64,000 nucleotides of DNA, taken from contig NZ_AJXW01000011.1 of NCBI RefSeq assembly GCF_000264375.1, positions 1 through 64,000 of the forward strand, read 5' to 3'. The DNA comes from Rhodanobacter thiooxydans LCS2 (GTDB taxonomy: Bacteria > Pseudomonadota > Gammaproteobacteria > Xanthomonadales > Rhodanobacteraceae). Under the pieces are notes generated by a model. That model was given only the letters and a program-made list of their open reading frames with translations. It was not told the origin of the DNA and made no database searches. Below, one piece after another: positions 45,767-55,352 of this stretch. Numbering within the stretch: the stretch's first letter is position 1; the number at the start of each line of letters is the position of its first letter. Made by a program: the position numbers and the translations under genes.

Positions 45767-46099
45767 ATGAAACGTAGATCACCTGACGCAACTGCCGTGA
45801 ATGCCGCCGCGCAAAGCCTGTACGAGGCGCTGCTGTCGCTGAAGAACGCGGAGGAAATGGCCGCCTTTCTCGGCGATCTGTGCACGCCGGCGGAGCTGGA
45901 GGTGATGGTGGATCGCTGGCGCGTGGTGCCGCTGTTGCTGGACGGCGTGCCGTATCGTGAGATTCACGAGCGCACCGCGGTCAGCATCACCACCATCGGG
46001 CGGGTGGCGCGCTATCTCAACCAGGGCAACGGCGGTTACATGGCCGCGGCGGCCCGCGCGGCGCGGCGGCAGGCGCAGGTCGCGAGGAAGAAGGCATGA
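45767..46099 (+). CDS. TrpR-like regulator (YerC/YecD family), probable his-operon repressor
   Basis: A 110-residue DNA-binding protein of the Trp repressor superfamily. It is all-helical, with the DNA-reading helices in CTPAELEVMVDRWRVVPLLLDG and VPYREIHERTAVSITTIGRVARYLN. First gene of the his operon, its stop overlapping the hisG ATG, and preceded by a TrpR-like palindrome. Together these point to autoregulation and control of histidine synthesis. Related proteins in some bacteria are called HisR; the effector here (possibly histidine) is inference. Confidence 0.88.
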   Translation: MKRRSPDATAVNAAAQSLYEALLSLKNAEEMAAFLGDLCTPAELEVMVDRWRVVPLLLDGVPYREIHERTAVSITTIGRVARYLNQGNGGYMAAAARAARRQAQVARKKA

Positions 46100-46989
46100 A
46101 GCCGCGCGACCGCTTGCGCGTCGCGATGCAGAAATCCGGTCGGCTCACCGAGCCGGCATTGGATCTGCTGGCCCGCTGCGGGCTCACTTTCCGGCAGAGC
46201 CGCGACAAGCTGTTCTGCTTCGGCGAGGGCGAGCCGGTGGATCTGCTGCTGGTGCGCGACGACGATATCCCCGGCCTGATTGCGCAAGGCGTGTGTGACC
46301 TTGGCATCGTTGGGCGCAACGTGCTGACCGAGTTCCAGCTCACCGCGGGGCGCGACGCCGAACCGCTCGGCGAACTGCGCCCGCTCGGCTTCGGCCGTTG
46401 TCGGCTGTCGATCGCGGTGCCACAGGAACTGGACTATCAAAGTCCACAGCAACTGCAGGGCCGGCGCATCGCCACCTCGTACCCGGGCCTGCTCGGTGAA
46501 TGGCTGCAGGCGCAGGGCGTCGAGGCCGGCGTGGTGACCCTGGCCGGTTCGGTCGAGATTGCGCCGAAGCTAGGCACCGCCGACGCGATCTGCGACCTGG
46601 TGCAGAGCGGTGGCACCCTGGTGGCGAACCAGTTGCGCGAAGCCGACGTGCTGCTGCACAGCGAAGCCGTGCTGGCCGGGCCGCAGGCGCTGCCGGCGGA
46701 CGAGCGCGGCGACCTGCTGGAATTGCTGCTGAAACGACTGGATGGGGTGATCCAGGTGCGCGAGTCGCGCCTGCTGCTGCTGCAGACCTCGCGCCACACG
46801 CTGGAAGCGGTCACCCGCCTGCTGCCGGGCGGTCCGCAGCCGACCCTGTTGCCGGTAGCCGGCCAGCCAGATCAATTGATGCTGCAGGCGCTGTGCGCCG
46901 GCGAAGTGAGCTGGCGGCAACTGGAAGAGATCAAGAAGGCTGGGGCACGCGAGATGTTCGTGCTGCCGGTGGAGAAAATGCTGGCATGA
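46096..46989 (+). CDS. hisG: ATP phosphoribosyltransferase, long form
   Basis: First, feedback-regulated step of histidine synthesis. The 297-residue protein is the long form with a C-terminal ACT-like regulatory domain ([37 protein letters not shown]). It does not need HisZ. Catalytic-domain signatures include [21 protein letters not shown] and [13 protein letters not shown]. It overlaps the regulator gene by 4 bp. Confidence 0.96.
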   Translation: MKPRDRLRVAMQKSGRLTEPALDLLARCGLTFRQSRDKLFCFGEGEPVDLLLVRDDDIPGLIAQGVCDLGIVGRNVLTEFQLTAGRDAEPLGELRPLGFGRCRLSIAVPQELDYQSPQQLQGRRIATSYPGLLGEWLQAQGVEAGVVTLAGSVEIAPKLGTADAICDLVQSGGTLVANQLREADVLLHSEAVLAGPQALPADERGDLLELLLKRLDGVIQVRESRLLLLQTSRHTLEAVTRLLPGGPQPTLLPVAGQPDQLMLQALCAGEVSWRQLEEIKKAGAREMFVLPVEKMLA

Positions 46990-47028
46990 GGCAGGTTGGC
47001 ATGAATCAGGTTGGCATGAAGAGCAGGC
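46984..47028 (+). repeat. Three 15-bp tandem repeats between hisG and hisD
   Basis: Units GGCATGAGGCAGGTT, GGCATGAATCAGGTT and GGCATGAAGAGCAGG run across the hisG stop into the gap before hisD. Several in-frame ATGs arise ([16 protein letters not shown]), but they form no supported gene. Confidence 0.7.
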
Positions 47029-47032
47029 TCAC

Positions 47033-48340
47033 ATGAAACGTCTGGACTGGAATGCCCTGGATGAGACGGCGCGCCTCGAGGCGCTGGCGCGCCCCGCGCA
47101 GTCGCGGGCCGACGAACTGCGCCGTGGCGTCGAGCAGATCATCGCCACCGTGCGCGAAGGCGGCGACACGGCGCTGCGCGAACTGAGCGCGAAATACGAC
47201 CGCTGCGCACTGCAGGCGATCGCGGTGGACGAGACCGAATTCGCCGCGGCCGAGGCTTCCCTCGATCCGGCCCTGAAAGCCGCGATCCGCGAAGCGGCAG
47301 CGCGCATCGAGGCGTTCCATCGCGCGGCGGCGCTGCAGCCGGTGGCGGTGGATACCGCGCCCGGCGTACGGGTGGAGCGCATGCTGCGGCCGATCGGCCG
47401 GGTCGGCCTGTACGTGCCGGCCGGCAGCGCGCCGCTGCCGTCGACCGCACTGATGCTGGGCGTGCCGGCGCACATCGCTGGTTGCCGCGAAGTGGTGCTG
47501 TGCTCGCCGGCGCGCGCCGACGGCCGCTGCGACGAGGCAGTGCTGTACGCCGCGCGCCTTACCGGCGTGCACAAGGTGTTCAAGCTGGGCGGCGCGCAGG
47601 CGATCGCCGCGATGGCCTATGGCACGGAATCGGTGCCGAAGTGCGACAAGCTGTTCGGCCCCGGCAACGCCTGGGTCACCGAAGGGAAGCTGCAGGTGTC
47701 GTCCGATCCGGAAGGCGCCGCGATCGACATGCCGGCCGGCCCGTCCGAAGTGCTGGTGATCGCCGATGCCGGGGCGAATCCGGTCTTCGTCGCCGCCGAC
47801 CTGCTGTCGCAGGCCGAGCACGGACCGGATTCGCAGGTGATCCTGCTGAGCCCGTCCGCCGGGTTGCTGGACCAGGCAGCCGCCGAGGTCGAGCGGCAGT
47901 GCGCCGAGTTGCCGCGTGGCGCGATCGTCAATCAGGCACTGGCGCAGAGCCGGCTGATCGCCGTCGACTCGCTGGCGCAGGCAGTGGAAGTGAGCAACCG
48001 TTACGCGCCCGAGCACCTGATCCTGCAGGTGGCCGCACCGCGTGCGCTGCTCGACGGCGTCGAGAGTGCGGGCTCGGTCTTCCTCGGCCAGTGGGCGCCC
48101 GAATCGGTGGGCGACTACTGCAGCGGCAGCAACCATGTGCTGCCGACCTACGGCTACGCGCGCAGCTACAGCGGCGTGTCGGTGGCCAGCTACCAGAAGC
48201 AGATCAGCGTGCAGGAAGTCAGCGAAGAAGGATTGCGCAATATCGGCCCCTGCACGGCGACGCTGGCCGCGGCCGAACAACTGGAGGCGCACCGCCGCGC
48301 GGTGACCTTGCGATTGGCCACATTGGAGTCCCTGTCATGA
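47033..48340 (+). CDS. hisD: Histidinol dehydrogenase
   Basis: Zinc enzyme catalysing the last two steps (histidinol to histidine), 435 residues. Signatures include [25 protein letters not shown], the [11 protein letters not shown] segment, and the [14 protein letters not shown] and [11 protein letters not shown] motifs with active-site histidine. The C-terminal zinc region runs ...[21 protein letters not shown]. Its stop overlaps the hisC start. Confidence 0.97.
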   Translation: MKRLDWNALDETARLEALARPAQSRADELRRGVEQIIATVREGGDTALRELSAKYDRCALQAIAVDETEFAAAEASLDPALKAAIREAAARIEAFHRAAALQPVAVDTAPGVRVERMLRPIGRVGLYVPAGSAPLPSTALMLGVPAHIAGCREVVLCSPARADGRCDEAVLYAARLTGVHKVFKLGGAQAIAAMAYGTESVPKCDKLFGPGNAWVTEGKLQVSSDPEGAAIDMPAGPSEVLVIADAGANPVFVAADLLSQAEHGPDSQVILLSPSAGLLDQAAAEVERQCAELPRGAIVNQALAQSRLIAVDSLAQAVEVSNRYAPEHLILQVAAPRALLDGVESAGSVFLGQWAPESVGDYCSGSNHVLPTYGYARSYSGVSVASYQKQISVQEVSEEGLRNIGPCTATLAAAEQLEAHRRAVTLRLATLESLS

Positions 48341-49398
48341 GTGTGCTCGACCTGGCGCGGCCGGAAATTCGCGCGATGCAGCCGTATTCTTCGGCGCGGA
48401 TGGAGGCCAGCGGCGGCGAGGTGTTCCTCAACGCGAACGAGTCGGCGTGGGCGCCGGTGGGCGACGACGGCCTTGGTTGCAATCGCTATCCCGAGCCGCA
48501 GCCCGCGGCGCTGGTCGATGCATTGGCGGCACTCTACGGCGTGCGGCGCCAACAGTTGCTGGTCGGCCGCGGCAGCGACGAGGCGATCGACCTGCTGGTG
48601 CGCGCGTTCTGTCACGCGGGCCGCGATGCGATCCTGATCCAGCCGCCCACGTTCGGCATGTATGCGGTGTGCGCACGGGTGCAGGACGCGGGCATCGTCG
48701 AGGTGCCGCTGGGGACGGACGCCACCCTGGACGTGGATGCGATGCTGGCCGCGCTGACCTCGGCGGTGAAGCTGGTCTTCATCTGCACGCCGAACAATCC
48801 CACCGGCCAGCCGGTGCCGCGCACCGACGTGGAGCGGCTGGCGCGTGCGCTGGCCGGCCGCGCGCTGCTGGTGGTGGACGAGGCCTATGTGGAGTTCGCC
48901 GACGAAGGCAGCGTGGTCGACCTGATCGACCGCTACGACAACCTCGCCGTGTTGCGCACCTTGTCCAAGGCTTGGGCGCTGGCCGGCGTGCGCATCGGCA
49001 GCCTGCTGGCGAACGCCGAGGTGATCGCACTGCTGCGCCGGATCATGGCGCCGTATCCGCTGCCGTTGCCGAGCGTGGACGCGGCGCTACTGGCGCTGTC
49101 CGGTTGGGGGCAGGCGAACGCGCGCGAACACCTCGCCGTCGTTCGCGCGGAACGCACGCGGATGCACGAGGCGTTGCACCGGTTGCCCGGCGTGCGCGAC
49201 GTGCTGCCGTCACAGGCGAACTTCCTCGCCGTGCGCTTCGACGATGCCGGCGCGGCCTATCGGCGCCTGCTCGCCGCCGGCATCGTGGTGCGCGACGTGC
49301 GCCGCTACCCCAACCTCGGCGATGCGCTGCGCATCACCATCGGTACGCCAGCGGAGAATGGGCGCGTGCTGGCCGTCCTGCAGGAAACCAACCCGTGA
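48337..49398 (+). CDS. hisC: Histidinol-phosphate aminotransferase
   Basis: PLP aminotransferase of 353 residues. NANESAWAP and NRYPEPQP lie at the N-terminus and [15 protein letters not shown] at the PLP site. [10 protein letters not shown] and the PLP-lysine segment [16 protein letters not shown] follow. It overlaps both neighbours by 4 bp (ATGA with hisD, GTGA with hisB). Confidence 0.97.
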   Translation: MSVLDLARPEIRAMQPYSSARMEASGGEVFLNANESAWAPVGDDGLGCNRYPEPQPAALVDALAALYGVRRQQLLVGRGSDEAIDLLVRAFCHAGRDAILIQPPTFGMYAVCARVQDAGIVEVPLGTDATLDVDAMLAALTSAVKLVFICTPNNPTGQPVPRTDVERLARALAGRALLVVDEAYVEFADEGSVVDLIDRYDNLAVLRTLSKAWALAGVRIGSLLANAEVIALLRRIMAPYPLPLPSVDAALLALSGWGQANAREHLAVVRAERTRMHEALHRLPGVRDVLPSQANFLAVRFDDAGAAYRRLLAAGIVVRDVRRYPNLGDALRITIGTPAENGRVLAVLQETNP

Positions 49399-50459
49399 GC
49401 CGCAAGATTCTTTTTGTCGATCGCGACGGCTGCCTGATCGAGGAACCCGCCGACGAGCAGATCGACAGCTACGAAAAGCTGGCCCTGCTGCCCGGCGTGA
49501 TCGCCGCGTTGCAGCGCTTCGTCGCCGCCGGCTACGAGCTGGTGATGGTGAGCAACCAGGACGGCCTGGGCACCGACAGTTTCCCGGAGCCGCATTTCAC
49601 CGGGCCGCACGAACTGCTGCTGCGCATCCTCGCCTCGCAGGGCATCCGCTTCCGCGAGATGCTGATCGACCGCAGCTTCCCGCACGAGGGCCTCGATACG
49701 CGCAAGCCCGGCGTCGGCATGCTGCGGCACTACCTCGCCGATGACGGCTGGAGCCGGGCGACGTCGGCGATGGTGGGCGACCGCGAAACCGACCTGCAGT
49801 TCGCGGCGAACCTCGGCGTGCGCGGCTTCCGCGTCGGCCCGCTCGGCACGAGCTGGGAGGCGCTGGCGCATCAGCTGCTGGATGCACCGCGCACCGCCAC
49901 GGTGGTGCGCAACACGAAGGAAACCCGCATCACGGTCAGCGTCGACCTGGATCGGGTGGCCGAGCCGCAGGCGCACACCGGCCTGGGTTTCTTCGACCAC
50001 ATGCTGGAGCAGATCGGCAAGCACGGCGGCTTCGCGCTGGAGCTGGTCTGCGACGGCGACACCCACATCGACGAACACCACACCATCGAGGATTGCGCGC
50101 TGGCGCTGGGCCAGGCGCTGAAGCAGGCGCTCGGCGACAAGCGTGGCATCGGCCGCTACGGCTTCACCCTGCCGATGGACGAGGCGCAGGCGAGTGCCGC
50201 GCTGGACCTGTCCGGCCGCCCTTTCTTCGTGTTCGAGGGCAGCTTCCCGCGCGAGCGCGTGGGCGAGGTGCCGACCGAACTGGTGCCGCATTTCTTCCGC
50301 TCGCTGTGCGAGACGCTGGGCGCGAACCTGCACCTCGCCGTGCGCGGCGACAATGCTCACCACATGGTCGAGGCCTGCTTCAAGGTGGTGGCGCGCACGC
50401 TGCGCCAGGCGATTCGCCGCGAGGGCAGCGAACTGCCCAGCACCAAGGGCGCGCTGTGA
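49395..50459 (+). CDS. hisB: Bifunctional histidinol-phosphatase / imidazoleglycerol-phosphate dehydratase
   Basis: A 354-residue fusion: HAD phosphatase (about 1-165) plus IGP dehydratase (about 170-354). The phosphatase has FVDRDG with D9 and D11, SNQDGLG and [12 protein letters not shown]. The dehydratase has [31 protein letters not shown] and the C-terminal [21 protein letters not shown]. The zinc-binding CxH...CDC motif of E. coli HisB is replaced by [13 protein letters not shown], as I recall for Xanthomonas HisB. A GTG start overlaps hisC. Confidence 0.95.
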   Translation: MSRKILFVDRDGCLIEEPADEQIDSYEKLALLPGVIAALQRFVAAGYELVMVSNQDGLGTDSFPEPHFTGPHELLLRILASQGIRFREMLIDRSFPHEGLDTRKPGVGMLRHYLADDGWSRATSAMVGDRETDLQFAANLGVRGFRVGPLGTSWEALAHQLLDAPRTATVVRNTKETRITVSVDLDRVAEPQAHTGLGFFDHMLEQIGKHGGFALELVCDGDTHIDEHHTIEDCALALGQALKQALGDKRGIGRYGFTLPMDEAQASAALDLSGRPFFVFEGSFPRERVGEVPTELVPHFFRSLCETLGANLHLAVRGDNAHHMVEACFKVVARTLRQAIRREGSELPSTKGAL

Positions 50460-50479
50460 TGCCGTCTCTCCCATCCCCC

Positions 50480-50579
50480 GTAGGAGCCCGCTCGCGGGCG
50501 ATGCTCTCAGGGCCGGGATCCGGGTTTGGAGATTCGGAATTCGCAAAGTCCAAAACATCGCCTGCGAGCGGGCTCCTGC
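50480..50579. repeat. Paired REP (BIME-like) element between hisB and hisH
   Basis: Two REP units in inverted orientation: GTAGGAGCCCGCTCGCGGGC at 50480 and the complement-type GCGAGCGGGCTCCTGC ending at 50579. The spacer holds a GATTCGGAATTCGCAAAG core also found at 61486-61559. The unit contains the palindrome GCCCGC-TC-GCGGGC. It separates two his genes that would otherwise be contiguous. Confidence 0.85.
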
Positions 50580-50595
50580 AAAGCAAGGGGCGCGC

Positions 50596-51186
50596 ATGAG
50601 CGTGGTGCTGGTCGACGCAGGCGGTACCAACATCGGCTCGGTGCGCTACGCCTTACAGCGCCTAGGCGTGGACGCCGCGTTGACGGCAGATGCGGCGACC
50701 ATCCGCGCCGCCGACAAGGTGATCCTGCCGGGCGTGGGTGCAGCCGGACCGGGCATGGCGCGGCTGCACGAACTGGGACTGGTCGAGCTGCTGCGTTCAT
50801 TGCAACAACCCGTGCTGGGAGTTTGTCTGGGCATGCAACTGTTGTGCGCGCATTCGGAAGAGGGCGGCACGGAGTGCCTCGGACTGATCCCGGCGCCGGT
50901 GCGTCGTTTCACCGAAGCGCCCGGCCTGCGCGTGCCGCACATGGGCTGGAACCGACTGTCCGTGCGGCGGCCGCACCCGCTGCTGGCCGGCCTGGGCGAC
51001 GATGACCAGGCCTATTTCGTGCACAGCTACGCGGTACCGGTCGGCGACTGGACCCTGGCCACGGCCGACTACGGCGGCGCGTTCTCGGCGGTGATCGCGC
51101 ACGGCAACTTCCATGGCATGCAGTTCCATCCCGAGCGCTCTGCCGCCGTCGGCGCCCGACTGTTGAAGAACTTCCTCGAACTATGA
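50596..51186 (+). CDS. hisH: Imidazole glycerol phosphate synthase glutaminase subunit
   Basis: Class I glutamine amidotransferase subunit (196 residues) feeding ammonia to HisF. The nucleophile is C77 in GVCLGMQ. The His and Glu of the triad are in GMQFHPERS near the C-terminus. The N-terminus MSVVLVDAGGTNIGSVRYAL is typical. It starts 16 bp after the REP pair and overlaps hisA by 4 bp. Confidence 0.96.
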   Translation: MSVVLVDAGGTNIGSVRYALQRLGVDAALTADAATIRAADKVILPGVGAAGPGMARLHELGLVELLRSLQQPVLGVCLGMQLLCAHSEEGGTECLGLIPAPVRRFTEAPGLRVPHMGWNRLSVRRPHPLLAGLGDDDQAYFVHSYAVPVGDWTLATADYGGAFSAVIAHGNFHGMQFHPERSAAVGARLLKNFLEL

Positions 51187-51911
51187 ATTTCGACGTGATT
51201 CCCGCGATCGACCTGCGCGGCGGCCAGGTGGTGCGCCTGAAGCAGGGCGACTACGCGCAGCAGACCACCTATGCCGCCGATCCGCGCGCGCAGGCGCGCG
51301 GCTACGCCGAGGCCGGCGCGCGCTGGCTGCACCTGGTCGATCTGGACGGTGCGCGCTCGGGCAGCCTGGCCAATCTCGCGGTGATCCAGGCCATCGCCGC
51401 CGATGGCATGCAGATCCAGGCCGGCGGCGGCGTACGCGGTGAAGACGACCTGCGCCGGCTGTTCGACGCCGGCGTGCAGCGCGTGGTGCTGGGCAGCGTG
51501 GCGATCCGCGAGCCCGAACTCGTGGCTGGCTGGCTGGGTAGTTACGGCGCCGACAGGCTGACCCTCGCGCTCGATACGCGCCGCCTCGATGGTCGCTGGA
51601 GCCTGCCCAGCGCGGGCTGGACCGAAGTCGAAGCGCGCACGCTGGACGAGCTGGCGCCGTGGTACGCCGCGCGCGGCGCGCGCCACCTGTTGTGCACCGA
51701 CATCGACCGTGACGGCATGCTCGCCGGCTTCAACCTCGATCTCTACCGCCATCTCGCCGCCACGGTTCCGTCGATGGCCGTGCAGGCCTCCGGCGGCGTG
51801 CGCTCGCTGGAGGACATCCGTGCCGCGCGTGAAGCCGGCGCGCGCGGCGTGATCCTGGGCCGGGCCTTGCTCGAAGGGCGCTTCAACGTGGCGGAGGCGC
51901 TGGCAGCATGA
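51183..51911 (+). CDS. hisA: ProFAR isomerase
   Basis: TIM-barrel isomerase, 242 residues. Catalytic D8 lies in [14 protein letters not shown], and the second acid in [17 protein letters not shown]. The phosphate-binding motifs are [14 protein letters not shown] and [12 protein letters not shown]. Complete and typical. It overlaps hisH, and is followed by a 178-bp gap filled with a palindromic repeat before hisF. Confidence 0.97.
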   Translation: MNFDVIPAIDLRGGQVVRLKQGDYAQQTTYAADPRAQARGYAEAGARWLHLVDLDGARSGSLANLAVIQAIAADGMQIQAGGGVRGEDDLRRLFDAGVQRVVLGSVAIREPELVAGWLGSYGADRLTLALDTRRLDGRWSLPSAGWTEVEARTLDELAPWYAARGARHLLCTDIDRDGMLAGFNLDLYRHLAATVPSMAVQASGGVRSLEDIRAAREAGARGVILGRALLEGRFNVAEALAA

Positions 51912-51939
51912 AATTGGCGACGACCTTGCCAGCTTTTCT

Positions 51940-52062
51940 CCTCCCCCTGCGTGCAGGGGGAGGCCGGGAGGGGGTAAAGCTCTCGCGCGTTCAGCGAAGA
52001 GCACCCCTCCCTCCGCAAGGGATTTCCTTCGGTCACAACCCTCCCCTGCAGGCAGGGGAGGG
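51940..52062. repeat. Palindromic element between hisA and hisF
   Basis: Two GC-rich hairpins bound the element. The first is CCTCCCCCTGC, loop GT, GCAGGGGGAGG (51940-51963). The second is CCCTCCCCTGC, loop AG, GCAGGGGAGGG (52039-52062). They are of related sequence, and about 75 bp lie between them. The frame running through it from the hisA stop is not a credible gene. Confidence 0.75.
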
Positions 52063-52089
52063 AAAGGATGCGACGACGGGAGTTGCGCA

Positions 52090-52866
52090 ATGCTGAGCCG
52101 CCGCGTCATTCCCTGCCTCGACGTGCGCGACGGTCGGGTGGTCAAGGGCGTGCGCTTCCGCGATCACGTGGTGATGGGCGAAATCGTCGATCTCGCGTTG
52201 CGCTACCGCGACGAAGGCGCCGACGAGCTGGTGTTCTACGACATCACGGCCAGCCCCGAAGGGCGCAGCGTGGATCGCGGCTGGGTGGAGAAGGTCGCAC
52301 GGGTGATCGACATTCCGTTCTGCGTGGCCGGCGGCATCCGTTCGGTGGACGAAGCACGCGCGGTGTTGCACGCGGGTGCCGACAAGATTTCGGTGAACTC
52401 GCCGGCGCTGGAGCGTCCCGCACTGATCGACGAACTGGCTGCCGCGTTCGGCGTGCAGTGCGTGGTGGTCGGCATCGACTCGCTGCGTGACACCGACGGC
52501 GAGTGGCGCGTGCGCCAGTACACCGGCGACCCCGCGAAGACCCAGGCGCTGTCGCGACGAACGCTGGACTGGATGGTCGAGGCGCAACAGCGCGGCGCCG
52601 GCGAGATCGTGTTGAACTGCATGGGCAGCGACGGCGTGCGCCGTGGCTACGATCTGGAGCAGCTTTCCGCGGCCCGCGCGATCTGCCGCGTGCCGCTGGT
52701 CGCCTCCGGTGGCGCCGGCGCACCGGAACACTTCCGCGACGCCTTCGTCGAGGCCGACGTGGACGGCGCGCTGGCAGCAAGCGTGTTCCACTCCGGTGCG
52801 ATTGCGATACCTGCGCTCAAGGAATACCTGCAGGCGCAAGGTGTCGCGGTACGACGTATCCCCTAG
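52090..52866 (+). CDS. hisF: Imidazole glycerol phosphate synthase cyclase subunit
   Basis: TIM-barrel cyclase partner of HisH, 258 residues. Catalytic aspartates are in [15 protein letters not shown] and the C-terminal half region [17 protein letters not shown]. Phosphate-binding loops are [12 protein letters not shown] and [11 protein letters not shown]. It starts directly after the palindromic element. Its stop is TAG at 52864, abutting the next hairpin. Confidence 0.97.
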   Translation: MLSRRVIPCLDVRDGRVVKGVRFRDHVVMGEIVDLALRYRDEGADELVFYDITASPEGRSVDRGWVEKVARVIDIPFCVAGGIRSVDEARAVLHAGADKISVNSPALERPALIDELAAAFGVQCVVVGIDSLRDTDGEWRVRQYTGDPAKTQALSRRTLDWMVEAQQRGAGEIVLNCMGSDGVRRGYDLEQLSAARAICRVPLVASGGAGAPEHFRDAFVEADVDGALAASVFHSGAIAIPALKEYLQAQGVAVRRIP

Positions 52867-52898
52867 CTCGTCATTCCAGCTTTCGCTGGAATGACGAG
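52867..52898. repeat. Perfect palindromic repeat between hisF and hisIE
   Basis: Stem CTCGTCATTCCAGC, loop TTTC, and the exact complement GCTGGAATGACGAG. It is the best example of the repeat family also seen at 683-759 (CCAGC...GCTGG core). It begins at the base after the hisF stop codon. Confidence 0.85.
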
Positions 52899-52949
52899 AG
52901 AACCGAATTTCATCGCATGCCCCGATGCATGCTGGCAGCAGGTATCCCG

Positions 52950-53582
52950 ATGACTGATTTCAACGCCAAACTCTCCCGCCTCGACTGGGCCAAAGGCGAC
53001 GGCCTGCTGCCGGCGATCGTGCAGCACTGGCTCAGCGGCGAAGTACTGATGCTTGGCTACATGGACGCCGAAGCGCTGGCACAGACACAAGCCAGCGGTC
53101 ATGTCACCTTCTACAGTCGCAGCAAGCAACGCCTGTGGACCAAGGGCGAAAGCTCCGGCCACGTGCTCGCGCTGAAGTCGATGCGCATCGACTGCGACGC
53201 CGACACCCTGCTGATCCAGGCCGCCCCGCACGGGCCGACCTGCCACCTCGGCACCTCCAGCTGCTTCGGCGACAGCGCCGACGTACGCCCGCCGCTCGGT
53301 TTCCTCGCCGAACTCAATGCTCTGGTCGAGCACCGCCACGTTGAACGTCCGCCCGGTAGCTACACCACCCGGCTGTTCGACGGCGGCATCCGTCGCATCG
53401 CGCAGAAGGTGGGCGAGGAAGGTGTGGAGACCGCGCTGGCCGCGGTGGCGCAGGATGACGACGAGCTGCTTGGTGAGGCGGCGGACCTGGTATTCCATCT
53501 CACCGTGGCGCTGCGCGCGCGCGGACTTGGCCTGGCCGATGTCACCCGCGTGCTGGCCGAACGGCATGCGCGACGCGGATGA
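52950..53582 (+). CDS. hisIE: Bifunctional phosphoribosyl-AMP cyclohydrolase / phosphoribosyl-ATP pyrophosphatase
   Basis: A 210-residue fusion for steps 2 and 3 of histidine synthesis. The HisI part (about 1-115) has VLMLGYMDAEAL, SRSKQRLWTKGESSGH and zinc ligands in DCDADTLLIQ, GPTCH and SCFG. The HisE part (about 120-210) has the helical pyrophosphatase residues RRIAQKVGEEGVETALAA and ELLGEAADLVFHLTVALRARG. The ATG at 52950 (MTDFNAKLSRLDW) is chosen over in-frame upstream codons. Last gene of the operon. Confidence 0.96.
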   Translation: MTDFNAKLSRLDWAKGDGLLPAIVQHWLSGEVLMLGYMDAEALAQTQASGHVTFYSRSKQRLWTKGESSGHVLALKSMRIDCDADTLLIQAAPHGPTCHLGTSSCFGDSADVRPPLGFLAELNALVEHRHVERPPGSYTTRLFDGGIRRIAQKVGEEGVETALAAVAQDDDELLGEAADLVFHLTVALRARGLGLADVTRVLAERHARRG

Positions 53583-53588
53583 GCCGGA

Positions 53589-54593
53589 CTAGCGGGGCGT
53601 GGCGACGGACGCGTTGCCGGCCGGCGCCGGCCTGAACGGCAACGCCGGTCCCGGCGTGAGCCCCTTGCGCCACAAGGCGAGTTGCCCGGTGATGCCGCTG
53701 CCGATGTCGATCTGCGGCTCCGAGGGGGTGAGCTTGTCCTGCCGTTCCCACCGGCTGATTTCGCCGCTGGCCCGTTTGAACGCATCCGCAAAGTTGTCGG
53801 TGCGGTTCAGTGCATCGACCAGCCAGGCCTTGCCGAAGTACGTGATGTCGGAATCGCTGCCGCAGCCAAACGAGCTGCGGTCGGCGCGGGCGGCGGTGAG
53901 CACCAGGGTGCCGGGGCCGCGCAGCGGCGGCACGAAACCGCCCGAGTAGCAGGCGTTGACCACCACCACCTTCCACTTGAACGGGTGCATGGCCAGGATG
54001 TCGGCCAGATCGCTGGCGCCGAGCTGGTCCAGCGGCAGCGGGTCCATGTCGAGCAGGAGGTCGTGGTCCTCGCTGCCGTGGCTGGTGAAGTACAGCAGCA
54101 GGATGTCCTGGTCCGGCTGCATCACCTTGCCCAGGCCTTCGAGCGCGGTTTCCAGGTTGCTCCAGCTTGCCAGCGGCCGGGTGGTCAGGCTGGCCCGGTT
54201 GTTCTCCAGCACCAGGCTGTGCGCGCTGGCGCCGAAGCGTTGCGCGAACAACCGCGCGGCGTACTCGGCTTCATTGCGGAACACGTCCTCGCCACCGTCG
54301 CCGGCGAAGGCGAGCAGGTACAGGTTCGGCTGGCCGGGTACGCGCGGCCCGAGTTGCGCCAAGGCGTCGCGCATCATCCGCGGCTGCGCGTACAGCACCT
54401 GCTCCGGGGTGGGGGCCTGGCTGGGCCAGCGGTCCGCATCGACGTCGTCGCCCACCGCGGCTTCTGCCGCGGCGCTGCCAGGTGCCGCGGCGGCGAAGTG
54501 GTCGGCGCTGGGCGCCGACGACTGGCCTGGCCACCAGGTCGCCAGCAGCACCCCGGCGGCAAACGCGAGCAGGATGGTCAGGATGCTACGCAT
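53589..54593 (-). CDS. Membrane-anchored C13 (legumain-like) cysteine peptidase
   Basis: A 334-residue protein with an N-terminal hydrophobic segment (about 4-20) and an Ala-rich linker. The peptidase C13 domain has a His/Cys dyad visible as TSHGSED (H172) and VNACYSGGF (C215). The fold resembles legumain/caspase-like enzymes. It is presumably anchored with the domain in the periplasm, but the substrate is unknown. Convergent with hisIE (6-bp gap), downstream of the mtn genes on the same strand. Confidence 0.88.
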   Translation of the reverse strand: MRSILTILLAFAAGVLLATWWPGQSSAPSADHFAAAAPGSAAAEAAVGDDVDADRWPSQAPTPEQVLYAQPRMMRDALAQLGPRVPGQPNLYLLAFAGDGGEDVFRNEAEYAARLFAQRFGASAHSLVLENNRASLTTRPLASWSNLETALEGLGKVMQPDQDILLLYFTSHGSEDHDLLLDMDPLPLDQLGASDLADILAMHPFKWKVVVVNACYSGGFVPPLRGPGTLVLTAARADRSSFGCGSDSDITYFGKAWLVDALNRTDNFADAFKRASGEISRWERQDKLTPSEPQIDIGSGITGQLALWRKGLTPGPALPFRPAPAGNASVATPR

Positions 54594-54614
54594 GGCGGGG
54601 CGCGTGCGGCGGTT

Positions 54615-55301
54615 TCACGGCGTGATCGCGTCGAAATTGCGATAGACCGCATGGCGCGGTGCGTCGGGCAGCGCCTGCGGTTCACGTACCAGCCAGCCGG
54701 TGTGGAAGCCGGCCGCCTGCGCGGCGTCGAGTTCTTCCGCGATGTCGGACAGGAACAGCAGGTGGCGCGGCTGCTCGCCGATCGCTTCGGCGATGCGCCG
54801 GTAGGATTCGACCTCGCGCTTCGGGCCGGTCTCGGTGTCGAAGTAGCCTGCGAACAGCGCGCCGAGATCGCCGGCCTCGCTGTGGCGAAAGAACAGTTTC
54901 TGCGCCGGCACCGAGCCGGAGGAGTAGACATACAGACGCAGTCCGTCGGCGCGCCAGTCGCGCAGCCGCGCGGCGACTTCCGGGTAGATGTGCGCGCGGT
55001 AGTCGCCGGCCTCGTAGCCGTCCTTCCAGATCATGCCCTGCAGCGCCTTCAGTGCAGTGGACTTGCGGTCCTGGTCGATCCACTTGAGCAGCAGCTCGAT
55101 GATGTCCTGGCGGCTGGCCTCCACCAGCCCGGCCTCCATGGCCGCCTCATGCAGCCAGTGCTGCACCTCGGGCTTGTCGCCGTGGGTTTCGACGAAGGCC
55201 GGCAGCCGCTTGCGCGCGTAAGGGAACAGCACGTCGCGGACGAAGTCGATCGAGCTGGTGGTGCCCTCGATGTCAGTGACGATGGCGCGGATTTCGATCA
55301 T
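54615..55301 (-). CDS. mtnC: Enolase-phosphatase E1 (methionine salvage)
   Basis: HAD-family enzyme that enolises and dephosphorylates 2,3-diketo-5-methylthiopentyl-1-phosphate. The 228 residues start MIEIRAIVTDIEGTTSSIDFV with D10 and E12. VYSSGSVPAQKLFF and FLSDIAEELDAAQAAGF follow. Last of the mtnB-mtnD-mtnC genes; a REP unit lies between it and mtnD. Confidence 0.95.
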   Translation of the reverse strand: MIEIRAIVTDIEGTTSSIDFVRDVLFPYARKRLPAFVETHGDKPEVQHWLHEAAMEAGLVEASRQDIIELLLKWIDQDRKSTALKALQGMIWKDGYEAGDYRAHIYPEVAARLRDWRADGLRLYVYSSGSVPAQKLFFRHSEAGDLGALFAGYFDTETGPKREVESYRRIAEAIGEQPRHLLFLSDIAEELDAAQAAGFHTGWLVREPQALPDAPRHAVYRNFDAITP

Positions 55302-55329
55302 GGCTTCGGATCCGGGGTTCGGGAAGAGC

Positions 55330-55352
55330 ATCGCCCGCGAGCGGGCTCCTAC
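55330..55352 (-). repeat. Single REP unit at the 3' end of mtnD
   Basis: On the minus strand GTAGGAGCCCGCTCGCGGGC-type sequence, whose TAG is the mtnD stop codon. Only one unit is present; the remaining 28 bp before the mtnC start hold no paired unit. Confidence 0.8.

Noticed and set aside
45247-45777. Plus-strand frames across the nrdA leader and riboswitch
   Set aside because: The region is explained by the minus-strand B12 riboswitch and promoter; the peptides show no family features.
46984-47033. Short peptide [16 protein letters not shown] between hisG and hisD
   Set aside because: It arises from 15-bp tandem repeats, with no RBS of its own and no sign of selection.
51908-52096. Frame starting at ATGA of the hisA stop and running through the intergenic palindromes
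   Set aside because: Its sequence is a translation of a palindromic repeat, with no domain; the ATGA overlap alone is not enough.
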